NCBI GenBank assembly: GCA_020410825.1
Contig: CP084577.1
Location: forward strand, 1 to 64,000
From: Candidatus Megaera endosymbiont of Mesostigma viride
GTDB taxonomy: Bacteria > Pseudomonadota > Alphaproteobacteria > Rickettsiales > Rickettsiaceae
DNA length: 64,000 nt
Direction: 5' to 3'
Below, piece after piece: positions 19,526 to 28,533 of this stretch. The position numbers and the translations under genes are program-made. The notes below the pieces were generated by a model that saw nothing but the letters and a program-made list of their open reading frames with translations, did no database searches and was not told the origin of the DNA. Numbering within the stretch: the stretch's first letter is position 1; each line of letters opens with the position of its first letter.

Positions 19526-20568
19526 GTTTCACTCCAATCTTCGCTCCACTGCTCACATATAGGGTATCCGTCCCTATATTGATAATGGAAGGTTACCCGA
19601 ACAGGTACTACATCAATATACATACCAAACCACCCTAAATGACAATTGCTAAAATCTACGTTAACTGACCCGCGATTCGGAGCAGGCACAAGTACTATGT
19701 TCTGATAACCTACATAAACTTGCTCAGGTCTAGCACCGATCATACCTGCTATATATGTTGCCATTTCCTGACTATAGGCAGAGTTGATCGTCCATTTGCC
19801 GCAACTAAGACCGTGACCGTTTCTTCCGTGATAAGTTGAATCGGTATGCCGTCCTACAGTCCACCAATGCCTAGGTGTTGCTCCAAAAGTCGTAATCATT
19901 GACCTATTTTGCCACGGCCCCCACGCTATACCTTTTTTGTTACAGCGAAGAGTTAAAGCATCATGACAGTTGTATCTGTTTCTTGGCTCTTCACACATAG
20001 TTTGGTCATAAATAGTTTCCTTAATTTGTTGCTCTTTAAGCTTAATATGATGCTCCGGCTCGATTTCCTTATTTCCTTTTACGGTATAGCAGTCCACTCC
20101 AAGACGCTCCTTTAAGGAAAGAAGTAGAGAACCAAGTAAATCCTTGCTACCCTCCGCTATTCTCTCGGCATCCTTGCGGTGAGCTACCATAAGAGGATTG
20201 CTTTCATCAACGTAAATCTCTTCAAGCAGCTTTTCCTTTAATAATTTTGTTCTCCCTCTATCATTTAACTCATCAGCTCTTATGGTGCTAAGCTCCGATG
20301 TATTTTCATCAATTTCTTTTCTACTAGTACCGGCAATGAATTCCACGCCGTGGTCGCCACCTGATCTTAACTTCTCTATTGCTTCCTTTTCATCTTCCCG
20401 TACCTGATTCTTAAATGCTTCAACATCCCCTACCGATTTCCTGAACAGATCGGTCTGGACGTTTACATTGGTCTTGCTCGTTGGATCTCTATAGCTAGTT
20501 GCAATTACCTTGCTACTTACAGACAAACAAAAAATACAGAAAACGGCTAGCCACACAATTCCAACCAT
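19510..20568 (-). CDS. traN: TraN N-terminal half, copy 1 (tip variant)
   Basis: A 352-residue exported protein. The signal peptide ends near VSSKVIA. The conserved N-terminal part (to about residue 210) shares nearly all of its sequence with copy 2, including DLFRKSVGDVEAF and GVDCYTVKGNKEIEPEH. The C-terminal 140 residues are unrelated to copy 2 and rich in Gly, His, Trp and Tyr (for example HWWTVGRHTDSTYHG), as expected for a receptor-binding tip. It starts at a TAATG overlap with trbC. Which copy pairs with the single C-half gene is unknown. Confidence 0.83.
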   Translation of the reverse strand: MVGIVWLAVFCIFCLSVSSKVIATSYRDPTSKTNVNVQTDLFRKSVGDVEAFKNQVREDEKEAIEKLRSGGDHGVEFIAGTSRKEIDENTSELSTIRADELNDRGRTKLLKEKLLEEIYVDESNPLMVAHRKDAERIAEGSKDLLGSLLLSLKERLGVDCYTVKGNKEIEPEHHIKLKEQQIKETIYDQTMCEEPRNRYNCHDALTLRCNKKGIAWGPWQNRSMITTFGATPRHWWTVGRHTDSTYHGRNGHGLSCGKWTINSAYSQEMATYIAGMIGARPEQVYVGYQNIVLVPAPNRGSVNVDFSNCHLGWFGMYIDVVPVRVTFHYQYRDGYPICEQWSEDWSETCIIQ

Positions 20569-21212
20569 TAGCGTTCACCATCCATGATTTCTCTTGCTAT
20601 CTCCGCTAGATCTCCTTTTTCTGCCATTAGTTTTAATGCGCCGCTAATTCCAATATTGCCAACAACCCGATCAAAAATTTCCTCTACACCTTCTTGCCAG
20701 AATTGCCTGTCTGCTTTACTTAAGACAAAAGTCGGAACACTTTTAACGGCAAAGCGATTAAACGCTTCATCATCAAGCTGAATCTGTATTTCATCGTTGT
20801 TATCATTCATGATTGCTACAATTCTACTTAATTCCTGCCATGATCCTTTAGGGAGACCTTTAAAAACCAGTATGGCGTTATATCTTCCCGCAGCCTTTAC
20901 ATAAGACTTAAGTAGTTCTTCACTCATACTGGAACTTACAAACACTCTTAAAGTTGCTTTTTCATCAGGCAACTTATACACCTCTGCCTCATCCTGCTTG
21001 CGAGCAGCATCAATACTCCGTTGGTACTCAAGGTATTTATCTTTTATCCCTTCCATTACCGAATTAAGCGATTTCGTAGCCAGATTCATAACCCATTCCC
21101 GATCTTGGTTGCTAATTTCTGGATAACCGTTTGCAAAAACAGGTTTCGCCGTAAAAAATATCAGCACCGAAATTATCACCTTTAAAGTAAACAGCAGTTC
21201 GTTTTTCGCCAT
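20568..21212 (-). CDS. trbC: TrbC, F-type periplasmic pilus assembly protein
   Basis: A 214-residue exported protein with signal peptide (residues about 5-26) and the TrbC core LRVFVSSSMSEELLKSYVK, VFKGLPKGSW and a KSVPTFVLS segment, a thioredoxin-like fold without CxxC. It acts with TraW in F pilus assembly. The ATG at 21212 is preferred over an upstream TTG because of the GGGGG stretch before it. It overlaps traU by 31 bp. Its last 75 bases were copied into the traN duplication scar downstream. Confidence 0.92.
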   Translation of the reverse strand: MAKNELLFTLKVIISVLIFFTAKPVFANGYPEISNQDREWVMNLATKSLNSVMEGIKDKYLEYQRSIDAARKQDEAEVYKLPDEKATLRVFVSSSMSEELLKSYVKAAGRYNAILVFKGLPKGSWQELSRIVAIMNDNNDEIQIQLDDEAFNRFAVKSVPTFVLSKADRQFWQEGVEEIFDRVVGNIGISGALKLMAEKGDLAEIAREIMDGER

Positions 21213-22288
21213 AATAGATACCCCCAATCTTGTCCGTCATACGGATATTCCTTGCCCGCCTGATAAAGCATGTCAGATAGCCCAAGAGGCCAGCAACCTA
21301 TACCGTCAGATGTTGTTTTTGGATGAACCATCTGCAGTTTGTATTGGCTTTTCTTCAGCTTTAAATTTATTGGTTTCCTACATAATGGGCCATTAACCCC
21401 GCCGTTAGAAGTAGATGTCTCCCGAGCAAGACCAATCCTATGTAATTTGTTTAAAATCCGCATTGTAAGCAAACTGCTGTTTCCTACCCCTCCAATATGG
21501 TCGGCATTTGCTCCGCTTAAAGGATACATGTTGCCCCAGCAACCCGCACACCAGAACATATTATCATCAGGCAAATTAAAGGTTGCTGCCCCGCAATCCA
21601 GGCTACAAGCCGCCTGAGCTATAGGATTACCAAATAAAATAGCATCGGGATTGAGCAGACTCTGCATTTTGGGATCGTTCCACGTAATATCAAACTCGCT
21701 CATGTACGCTACATCAAAAGTTGATTGTTCAAGACACCCGAAATCGGTTATAAGCTCGAGCCAGTAAATCAGCGGATAAACATAATAATGAACATGGTGG
21801 AAACTAAAATGCCCCCGCCGGCCGGCAGCACTATTACGACGTTCGTAACTACTGATCTTGCGCATATCACTGCCTATACTGATCCCGCCTAAATTCACCA
21901 TGCAATAAGGCGTTCTTGTTATGTCAACTAAACGCACGGGCTCCCAGAAACCGATCGACAACCCGGGAATCGGTACCGGCGGAGTTCCCTTACTACAGAG
22001 ACAAACAGGATTTTTTGGGTTTTTGGTATCACGCTTTTTGGGTGTTCCACCCTTGCCGATATGTATACCGCCAATTGAAATCGGCATGAGGCAACTCCAG
22101 CAAACGTCAGTTATCGGATTGACAAAATGACCTCTGCACGTTACGCTTGCATTACTCGAAAAAGGTAAAAAAATAGCCGTTATTAAAATTGCTATATACT
22201 TTTTTTGTAGTGCCAAGTCTTTAAGATGATTCGCTATCCGCCAAGACTGCATCATCTTAAAGACCGATTCCTTTCGGTCAATATTCAT
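21182..22288 (-). CDS. traU: TraU, F-type DNA transfer / pilus assembly protein
   Basis: A 368-residue periplasmic, cysteine-rich protein. Recognisable TraU features are VCWSCLMPISIGG, CLCSKGTPPVPIPG, SLDCG and CAGCWGNMYPLSGA. In F it supports DNA transfer and pilus assembly with TraH and TraF. The first 28 residues are odd: a palindromic repeat inserted between the start codon and the signal peptide adds MQSWRIANHLKDLALQK. The signal peptide proper is KKYIAILITAIFLPFSSNAS. The ATG overlaps the traW stop and uses an AGGA site. Confidence 0.93.
   Translation of the reverse strand: MNIDRKESVFKMMQSWRIANHLKDLALQKKYIAILITAIFLPFSSNASVTCRGHFVNPITDVCWSCLMPISIGGIHIGKGGTPKKRDTKNPKNPVCLCSKGTPPVPIPGLSIGFWEPVRLVDITRTPYCMVNLGGISIGSDMRKISSYERRNSAAGRRGHFSFHHVHYYVYPLIYWLELITDFGCLEQSTFDVAYMSEFDITWNDPKMQSLLNPDAILFGNPIAQAACSLDCGAATFNLPDDNMFWCAGCWGNMYPLSGANADHIGGVGNSSLLTMRILNKLHRIGLARETSTSNGGVNGPLCRKPINLKLKKSQYKLQMVHPKTTSDGIGCWPLGLSDMLYQAGKEYPYDGQDWGYLLWRKTNCCLL
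22204..22279. repeat. Rickettsial palindromic-type element, copy 1 (inside traU 5' end)
   Basis: The arms 22217-22230 and 22251-22264 (GTCTTTAAGATGAT and its exact complement) form a perfect 14-bp inverted repeat around a 20-nt loop; a second small hairpin follows at 22262-22279. Bases 22204-22254 match 30603-30653 at about nine positions in ten. It is translated in-frame within TraU, the behaviour described for rickettsial palindromic elements. I have not assigned it to a named RPE family. Confidence 0.8.
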
Positions 22289-22932
22289 TTCCTATCTATC
22301 TCATCTAAACAAAATTCTTCAACCCGGATCAGCTTTCCATCCTGCTTGGCGAGCGCAGGGCTTCCCCTAATACCAAATCTCGTAGTTAGTTCCCCCGCCT
22401 GATCAAAATATACCTCGCTACCAAGCTCCTCCTGTAAATCAAATACGCTACCACCGACTAAAATAACCCTATTCTCCGGCTTGTTCTCCTCATTACTACT
22501 ATCAGGTACCAACTGCTGCTTTAACCACTCAACCTGCATTGCTTCCCTTCCGTCAATAAAGAATAACTTGCGTTCTAAATCCATATAATCCAAAGGATTT
22601 ACCGCCTTCCCAGCTCTGTGTAATATCTTACCGCACGGCAGGACAACGTCCTCCTTAAGCGTATAAGTCGGATCATGCCAAAACTCCCTATTCTCGGTAG
22701 CAGGCTTGATTCCTGCTACTGCTATAGGATTCTGCACCCTTCTTATCGCAATGCTTTTCATTTTCTCATTTTCTGCTTCCCAATTTACCTCTTTTAATTT
22801 CCGCAGCATCATTTCCACAAAACCTTCTTCCTCAACTACAAAACTTGTTCCAACCTTACCAAAATCAAAGCCAAGTGCCGTAGTCGTAGAACAAATCATT
22901 AGTATCCATATACTTATAACAAGGTTCTTCAT
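22285..22932 (-). CDS. traW: TraW, F-type pilus assembly protein
   Basis: A 215-residue exported protein with the TraW layout: signal peptide ending near TALG, the DFGKVGTSF-V opening, DPTYTLKEDVVLPCGKILHRAG in the middle, and a C-terminal RVILVGGSVFDL ... FGIRGSPALAKQDG segment that resembles a thioredoxin-like fold. TraW works with TrbC in the periplasm in pilus assembly. It is coupled to traU by a 4-bp ATGA overlap. Confidence 0.93.
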   Translation of the reverse strand: MKNLVISIWILMICSTTTALGFDFGKVGTSFVVEEEGFVEMMLRKLKEVNWEAENEKMKSIAIRRVQNPIAVAGIKPATENREFWHDPTYTLKEDVVLPCGKILHRAGKAVNPLDYMDLERKLFFIDGREAMQVEWLKQQLVPDSSNEENKPENRVILVGGSVFDLQEELGSEVYFDQAGELTTRFGIRGSPALAKQDGKLIRVEEFCLDEIDRK

Positions 22933-22999
22933 ATATTATTGATTTTTTTATTCTCGTTTCCTATTATCTTAATTTGTTTAACTAATTTAATGTAACTCG

Positions 23000-23272
23000 T
23001 TTATATTTGATGCTTCTGCTGGAAATCCAGTACACGAAATAATAAATAAAGCTTTTATTAATCCTATTCTTTCTGCAATCAAAACTAATTATATTTCACT
23101 TATTTTTCTAACACCGTTATTAGTATTTACCTTTTATATATCATGGCATCTATATACAAGTTATCACGATGGTTATTTCGGGAATATATATGTGCGTCAT
23201 ATGTTAATACCTTTGTCAATCGTCAGTGTAATTCTCATCCTATTAATTCTAGTTATTCGATTTTTCTATTAA
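23000..23272 (+). pseudogene. Possible 5'-truncated membrane-protein remnant on the plus strand
   Basis: Between traW and the next minus-strand gene a plus-strand frame is open from just after a TAA near 22999 to a stop at 23270-23272, overlapping the neighbouring gene's 3' end. It reads as two clear hydrophobic segments (YISLIFLTPLLVFTFYISW and LIPLSIVSVILILLILVI) flanking a polar loop, but has no ATG, GTG or TTG before the first of them. It looks like the tail of a membrane protein whose front was lost. Low confidence. Confidence 0.3.
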
Positions 23273-23692
23273 TTTGAATTCTTTGTTATTTCTTGCAAAC
23301 CACTCTAAAACTCCTTTTGTACCCAAAATAGTAAATCCTTCCTTATCCATATAAACAAAAAGAGAATAATTAGGAAGAAACCTTGTCAAGGTATGAAAAA
23401 TATAGAGATTTGTATTAAGTGCCTTAAGCTCGAAACCTTGCTCTTGGAGCATAATAACCAAATCGTAGAAATCACCCTGAAACCCAGCTCTAGACAATTT
23501 CCGTCTATTACACAACCACCGGCCTATAAGATATAAAACACAGAGAACTAAACAGTAAATTACTAATAAAAACCACCTACTTAAATCATATAAACAAAAA
23601 CCTATTAAAAAAATTCCATAAACCATAAAGATTATTTCTATCTTAATAGCAGACAAAGTCCCGGTTAACTCTGTTTTTTTTAATTTATCCAT
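23249..23692 (-). CDS. Small membrane protein in tra operon, unknown
   Basis: A 147-residue protein with two adjacent membrane segments (about residues 18-34 and 40-58) followed by a basic stretch and a soluble C-terminal domain with mixed helix and strand. No family is recognised. It sits between trbI and traW in the transfer operon, so an accessory T4SS role is possible but inferred from place alone. Start at 23692 has an AGGAG-like site (GAGGAGAT before ATG). Confidence 0.65.
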   Translation of the reverse strand: MDKLKKTELTGTLSAIKIEIIFMVYGIFLIGFCLYDLSRWFLLVIYCLVLCVLYLIGRWLCNRRKLSRAGFQGDFYDLVIMLQEQGFELKALNTNLYIFHTLTRFLPNYSLFVYMDKEGFTILGTKGVLEWFARNNKEFKLIEKSNN

Positions 23693-23734
23693 ATCTCCTC
23701 TTACCTACTTTTCCTCTCCACAATTCGATAATTC

Positions 23735-24136
23735 TTAAACTTCCTTCTCTGCACTTAAAACTTTGACTAGCTCTTTGTGAATAATGTCCGATATTCCTGC
23801 TCCATTACGAGCGTAGCCTTTTTTATTGCTTACAATTAAAACCTTAGTCCTTTTATCTGCAAAGCTCCCTGCTATCTGCTCCATCTTTTGTATAGCAAGT
23901 TCCGGTTTGCCGAAAAATATGCTTCCTGCTGCCCTTGAGTTTTCCATCCCATGACTTTCGGAGAGATTTTTAATACGCTCTTCCTCTAAAGCAACAAGTG
24001 CTTCTTCAGAAACAAAAAGTACCCGTACCGATCCCGCTAGGTTTCCAAAAAACAAACAACCGAGCCAACCGCTTAAAAAACCGATAATGACCAATAAGAT
24101 TGCAATATAAGCGAGTTTCATATTTAGACTCATCAT
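23735..24136 (-). CDS. trbI: TrbI, F-type inner-membrane pilus accessory protein
   Basis: A 133-residue bitopic inner-membrane protein: one membrane segment at about 10-30 and a periplasmic domain with VRVLFVSEEALVALEEERI and VLIVSNKKGYARNGAG, resembling F TrbI (128 residues), which influences pilus retraction. The location directly after traC agrees with the F order traC-trbI-traW. The ATG at 24136 follows the traC stop by 2 bp with AGGA upstream. The family call rests on size, topology and position as well as motifs. Confidence 0.75.
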   Translation of the reverse strand: MMSLNMKLAYIAILLVIIGFLSGWLGCLFFGNLAGSVRVLFVSEEALVALEEERIKNLSESHGMENSRAAGSIFFGKPELAIQKMEQIAGSFADKRTKVLIVSNKKGYARNGAGISDIIHKELVKVLSAEKEV

Positions 24137-24138
24137 AA

Positions 24139-26865
24139 TTATTCCTTTTCTACGTACCTAAAATCTTCCTCGACGCTTCCATATTTCTTCGATAATTGTA
24201 AAATGGCCTCATGCTTGCTCTTACCGGCTTTTTCCTGATTAATTAAAAAGCTAAAATCATCCTTTTCCGTAGAATATAAAGCCGTACTATAAGGATCGGT
24301 GACAAGCCTTCCTACCACCTTGGCACCGTTAGTATCGATTAGGATCTCTGAAAAACGGTTAGCAGAGCATTTTCGAACAGAACGGATTAAATCCAAGTAA
24401 GGCAGGTATCCTTCTTCCTTAGCAAAGGTAGTTATTCCCTCTTCTTTTTGTTGTAAAATTAATTTCCACGTAGAGGATTCAAGTATTGCCCTTTGCGATG
24501 GGCCCTTACTGAAACTGGATAAATCTTGCGTACATACAACCAGACTACCTCCGTATTTTCTAACAGTCCTAGCAAACCGCTCCAGAAACGAAGCCGCAAA
24601 ATCCATAATCAGCCAAGCCTCATCAACTACCAGCATAAAATAACGACTCCGATCACCGCACAAAAACTGCATCGTAATCTGCATCAGTATTATTTGTAGT
24701 ACCACGGCTAAAAGAGGCTCATCGTCTTTGATTTCTTCAAGTTCAAAAAGTGTCAGCATTTCCTTGAAACTAGCCTCTTTACCGGATTTAAAATAACGGC
24801 CGTGAATACCCTGCTCCGTATACGGATACAGACTATCGGACATAGCTGACGCTCCTGCAACGGGATTCCCTCGATGATCCTTCAATTCTTCAAACACCTT
24901 AGCCAATTTTGTAATATCAAGATCGGTGCCATATTCTGCTATCCCTTCAGCTATTGCTCTCTCGATCACCGCTTCGCCTCTAACATCTCCGCTTAAACCG
25001 CACATTGAAGCAACCATGGCTTTTGCATAAATCATGCTGTCTTTCGTTACAAAATGTGTTTTACCACTTATCTTTTTATCCTTGATTTCCAATACCTCAA
25101 TCCCTTCCTTCTCTTTTTCCAAGTTACTTGCTGCTGATTTACCGACTGCTAATGCTTCTACCTTTTCTTGCGTAAGGCCGGTAATTTCAGCTACTTTTTT
25201 AAGATCGACCCCTTGCGTAAGCAATGATAATGCCTTGGTATATACCGCTCCGCTACTGCTTAAACCGGCAAACGGATTTAATGATAACTTGCTGCCCCGA
25301 TCAAAACGTAGCATTTCTCCTCCTAGAAGTTCACAGATATTCTTGTAACTTGCTCCAATATCCATGACAAAAACTGCTACCCCTTGTGCAAGGCAACTCG
25401 TCACAAGATCCTCTAAAGTAAAGGTCTTTCCACTTCCAGAAGGTGCGATGACTACTACATTGTAATTACCGCCGCCGCCAATCCTGTAAAACGGATTAAA
25501 ATTAAATAATTGACCCCGCCTGCCCATAAGTAATACTCCTGATTGTGGTACACCACGCCATTCTCCTTGCAAAGGTAATTTAGCTACTATCTCTCCGCTT
25601 AGGGCATTTCTGGTCAATTTGAAAAATGATAGTGATTTCCAGTAAGTAGAACCGCTCATCGGCATTGTACTTAGTAAACTCAGTAGCTGCAGATTATTAT
25701 TAACCCCCAGTTTCCAGTCATTGGCATTCCAAAGACTTTTTAAAGATTCCTCGGCAATGTCTATATTATCCTCTGGGCTTGTAATCATTACCAGCATCGA
25801 TTCGCTTAAAAACCGCTCACCTTTTTTATGAATATCTAGTACCTCTCTCCACTCTCTCGCCTCTTCTCTGGCACTGATATCGTGACGTGTATAATCTCGC
25901 TCCGCTGCGTGAATGGATCTCATCCCTTGAGTTGTTAAACGGGAAGTGCCACCGCTGCCCAAAGAACTTGCCAGGCTATAGCTAATTACAAACCTTGCCG
26001 GTATTACCCTATCACCTGACCCGAGCAATGTTACCATTTCACTTAGAGAAAAACTCTCCGGTAACTCCCTTGGCGAAAAAATCCTCGTCTGAAGTTTTGT
26101 AGCCTCATGTATAACGGATTCAGGCTTAATAACCGTCCCCTCAAACTTCTTGCAAATCTGATCGGATAAATTGTTATATTTACTATAAACGACTTTACCG
26201 GCACTTCTTCCAAAATCCGGTTGCAGTAACTCCCTACCGATGACAATTAAATCCTCTGCTTTCATCAGTCTTGGAGAAAGCTTTTCCGTATTTAACTTGT
26301 TCTCAAGCTTTCTTTTAAAAGAAGTCATTAGATCAATCGATTTCCCCGACCTGATTCCTAAAGACCTTGAACAGGCAACAAACGTCCGAAAATTCCTTGC
26401 CAGTCTTCCATCTCTGCTACTTGCAAAATCCTTGGCGCAATTTTCAATAAACCGCCGGCGGGATTTTGTTATATGGGCTAGTATTTCCCCGCCGTATTTT
26501 CGCCCCTGCTCCCATGTATCTAGGATATAGCTAATATCAGTGCCGGCAATAATTAGAAACTGCAAGTAAATATCTTCCGGTAATTCGTCATTGAAAAATA
26601 ACGTCAGATTCTTCTCTAAGCCCTCATTAGACCCAACTAACGGATTAATCTCATACCAGAAACCAATACTATCGTTATTATTAAAAAATAATCCTTGCTC
26701 TTCATCAAAATAATCATAAACAAGAAAATCAGATAGCGGCACTGCTCCCCCCGTTACCTGCGCAGTATGCTCTCCAAATGCATCCATTGGATCAGATTTA
26801 CGCTCCCCCTCTACCCCAAGTCCGCAATAATTGGCTAAATCCTTCAAACTATCCGTAATCTTCAT
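24139..26865 (-). CDS. traC: TraC, T4SS ATPase (VirB4 family)
   Basis: A 908-residue cytoplasmic ATPase powering pilin polymerisation. Walker A APSGSGKT is at about residues 473-480 and the Walker B region is LVVDEAWLIMD, followed by the RKYGGSLVVCTQD sensor segment typical of VirB4/TraC. The N-terminal half is the usual TraC domain. Length is close to F TraC (875). It overlaps traV by 4 bp, and trbI starts 2 bp after it. Confidence 0.95.
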   Translation of the reverse strand: MKITDSLKDLANYCGLGVEGERKSDPMDAFGEHTAQVTGGAVPLSDFLVYDYFDEEQGLFFNNNDSIGFWYEINPLVGSNEGLEKNLTLFFNDELPEDIYLQFLIIAGTDISYILDTWEQGRKYGGEILAHITKSRRRFIENCAKDFASSRDGRLARNFRTFVACSRSLGIRSGKSIDLMTSFKRKLENKLNTEKLSPRLMKAEDLIVIGRELLQPDFGRSAGKVVYSKYNNLSDQICKKFEGTVIKPESVIHEATKLQTRIFSPRELPESFSLSEMVTLLGSGDRVIPARFVISYSLASSLGSGGTSRLTTQGMRSIHAAERDYTRHDISAREEAREWREVLDIHKKGERFLSESMLVMITSPEDNIDIAEESLKSLWNANDWKLGVNNNLQLLSLLSTMPMSGSTYWKSLSFFKLTRNALSGEIVAKLPLQGEWRGVPQSGVLLMGRRGQLFNFNPFYRIGGGGNYNVVVIAPSGSGKTFTLEDLVTSCLAQGVAVFVMDIGASYKNICELLGGEMLRFDRGSKLSLNPFAGLSSSGAVYTKALSLLTQGVDLKKVAEITGLTQEKVEALAVGKSAASNLEKEKEGIEVLEIKDKKISGKTHFVTKDSMIYAKAMVASMCGLSGDVRGEAVIERAIAEGIAEYGTDLDITKLAKVFEELKDHRGNPVAGASAMSDSLYPYTEQGIHGRYFKSGKEASFKEMLTLFELEEIKDDEPLLAVVLQIILMQITMQFLCGDRSRYFMLVVDEAWLIMDFAASFLERFARTVRKYGGSLVVCTQDLSSFSKGPSQRAILESSTWKLILQQKEEGITTFAKEEGYLPYLDLIRSVRKCSANRFSEILIDTNGAKVVGRLVTDPYSTALYSTEKDDFSFLINQEKAGKSKHEAILQLSKKYGSVEEDFRYVEKE

Positions 26866-27203
26866 CCTTGAACCTCTATAGTTTCAAGTTTAATTTCTGG
26901 GGTAGCAAGTGCCGGTAATTCATCCGCCCTACCGATTTCTGCAGTTTCTCCCTTTTTACATCTACTACCTCGGCAGGTTTCCTCCCTTTCCTTGGTATAA
27001 CGCTCAATCTCACCGCTGGCAATTAGCCTGTCTACCTTATCCATCGGCATACAGTTTGCTCCCTTGCTATCTCCGCATGCAAAAGACGTACCGTAACCGC
27101 TACTGCACCCACTAAGTAGTAACAAAGTCGCAAAGCACATACAGAATCTAACTGCAATATTATTTAGAACGTAACCTGCTAATCTCTTATTTCCAGCCGT
27201 CAT
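26862..27203 (-). CDS. traV: TraV, outer-membrane lipoprotein of the T4SS core
   Basis: A 113-residue lipoprotein, VirB7-like in role. A basic start and hydrophobic stretch lead to the lipobox LLSGC, followed by Cys-containing motifs FACGDSKGANCMPM and CRGSRCK. TraV anchors TraK and TraB in the outer-membrane core complex. The ATG at 27203 is chosen because of an AGGAGG site 7 nt upstream; longer frames exist but reach further into traB. It overlaps the traB 3' end by 17 bp. Confidence 0.88.
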   Translation of the reverse strand: MTAGNKRLAGYVLNNIAVRFCMCFATLLLLSGCSSGYGTSFACGDSKGANCMPMDKVDRLIASGEIERYTKEREETCRGSRCKKGETAEIGRADELPALATPEIKLETIEVQG

Positions 27204-28533
27204 CGCTAGCCTCCTCCTGTTCATTTGCTTTAAGTACCTCCTTTTGCCTATGTTGCTCAACTCTCTTGTTTCCTTTATCCGTCAATCTTTTTGCCTTGAT
27301 CTTGCGATGCGTATTTACCTGACCGATAAAAAATCCTTTTATTATCTGAGGATTCACCCGCACGCCTCCCGGAATAGTCAATACCGGTGACATGCTTTCA
27401 GCTTGCCGGAGGTAATAATCGGCTATCTTTTCTCCTGCATTACTTGCTCCGCTCAGCAGCCCCCCGGTTGCCATATCCTTAAAACCTTTACTCTTAGTTG
27501 ACACTAATCCGCCGCTTGTAATATTTATCCCCTCCTGCCCCTTGGCGCTACCGGCTAACCCACTAATTAACCCACCGATCGCAGCATTCTTTATATGTTT
27601 TGCTCCCGTCGATACTACCGTTCCCTTAATTCCGTTAAATCCATCAGGTCCGTGTACATCTCCGGCTATTTCACTGGTGATATACATACCGTCCTCTTCA
27701 CAAACCATTTTCTCCAAACGGATAAATGCTCTTTCACTCGATAAATCGCCATAAGCACTTCCTATTATTCGGCATTTACTAATATCAAGCCCGTTCTGCT
27801 TTGCCAAATTTCCCCGACCCTTTAACTGGATATTTACCGGGGTTGAGTTCTCATCTGCTGCGCCAAGGGCCGTTGATACTACAATTCCGCCAAGCAGATA
27901 TCCGGTAAAATACGTTCCTTCCGGTACATAATCAGCCGCAGACCTCGGCATGTCAAACTCAGTGTCATTATCAAAACCTTGCATCTCTATTGCCGTAGCT
28001 TTATGCAGAGGCTCAGCATTTAAACGCTCCTCCTCTCTAGCTGCTACCCCTCTTACCATCCTGTTTGCCTCATCCATCTCTGCTTTAGCCATTTTTAATT
28101 GCTCCTTTAAACTCTCCACCTGCAAGCGACTTTCCTCTATGAACTTATTCTTTGTCTCCTCTACCGAAGCTTCAGCTTGCACTATTCGCTTGTTTAGTTC
28201 ATCGGTTTTGGCCTTTAATGCCTCCTCGTGATGATTCCGCCACATCTTATCAGGATCAAGTGCCTTGTCCGCAAGCTCTACTTTTAGAGTTTGAGGGGCT
28301 ACCACGGGTTTTTCCACTATCGTTTTTTCCTGCACATAATTGATTAAAAATCCTAAAATAATCACCACGACAATTAACAAACCGATAAATAACCTGATTT
28401 GCCTACGCCGTAATAAATTATTATCACCAACCTCACCCCCGAGACCCAAACCTTCGGTATTAATTACTCTCTTTTCCTTATCATCATTCGAACTTGATGA
28501 TGATTTAATTAACTGTAATATCTTCTTAAACAT
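27187..28533 (-). CDS. traB: TraB, T4SS core complex scaffold (VirB10-like)
   Basis: A 448-residue inner-membrane protein spanning the envelope. A single membrane segment (about residues 36-56) is followed by a long coiled coil (about 85-175) and a C-terminal beta-rich VirB10/TraB domain with GTYFTGYLLGGIVVST and GNKRVEQH near the end. The ATG at 28533 is preserved by an AGGAAG site 8 nt upstream; two upstream ATG codons would overlap traK further. TraB connects inner and outer membrane parts of the T4SS. Confidence 0.93.
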   Translation of the reverse strand: MFKKILQLIKSSSSSNDDKEKRVINTEGLGLGGEVGDNNLLRRRQIRLFIGLLIVVVIILGFLINYVQEKTIVEKPVVAPQTLKVELADKALDPDKMWRNHHEEALKAKTDELNKRIVQAEASVEETKNKFIEESRLQVESLKEQLKMAKAEMDEANRMVRGVAAREEERLNAEPLHKATAIEMQGFDNDTEFDMPRSAADYVPEGTYFTGYLLGGIVVSTALGAADENSTPVNIQLKGRGNLAKQNGLDISKCRIIGSAYGDLSSERAFIRLEKMVCEEDGMYITSEIAGDVHGPDGFNGIKGTVVSTGAKHIKNAAIGGLISGLAGSAKGQEGINITSGGLVSTKSKGFKDMATGGLLSGASNAGEKIADYYLRQAESMSPVLTIPGGVRVNPQIIKGFFIGQVNTHRKIKAKRLTDKGNKRVEQHRQKEVLKANEQEEASDDGWK

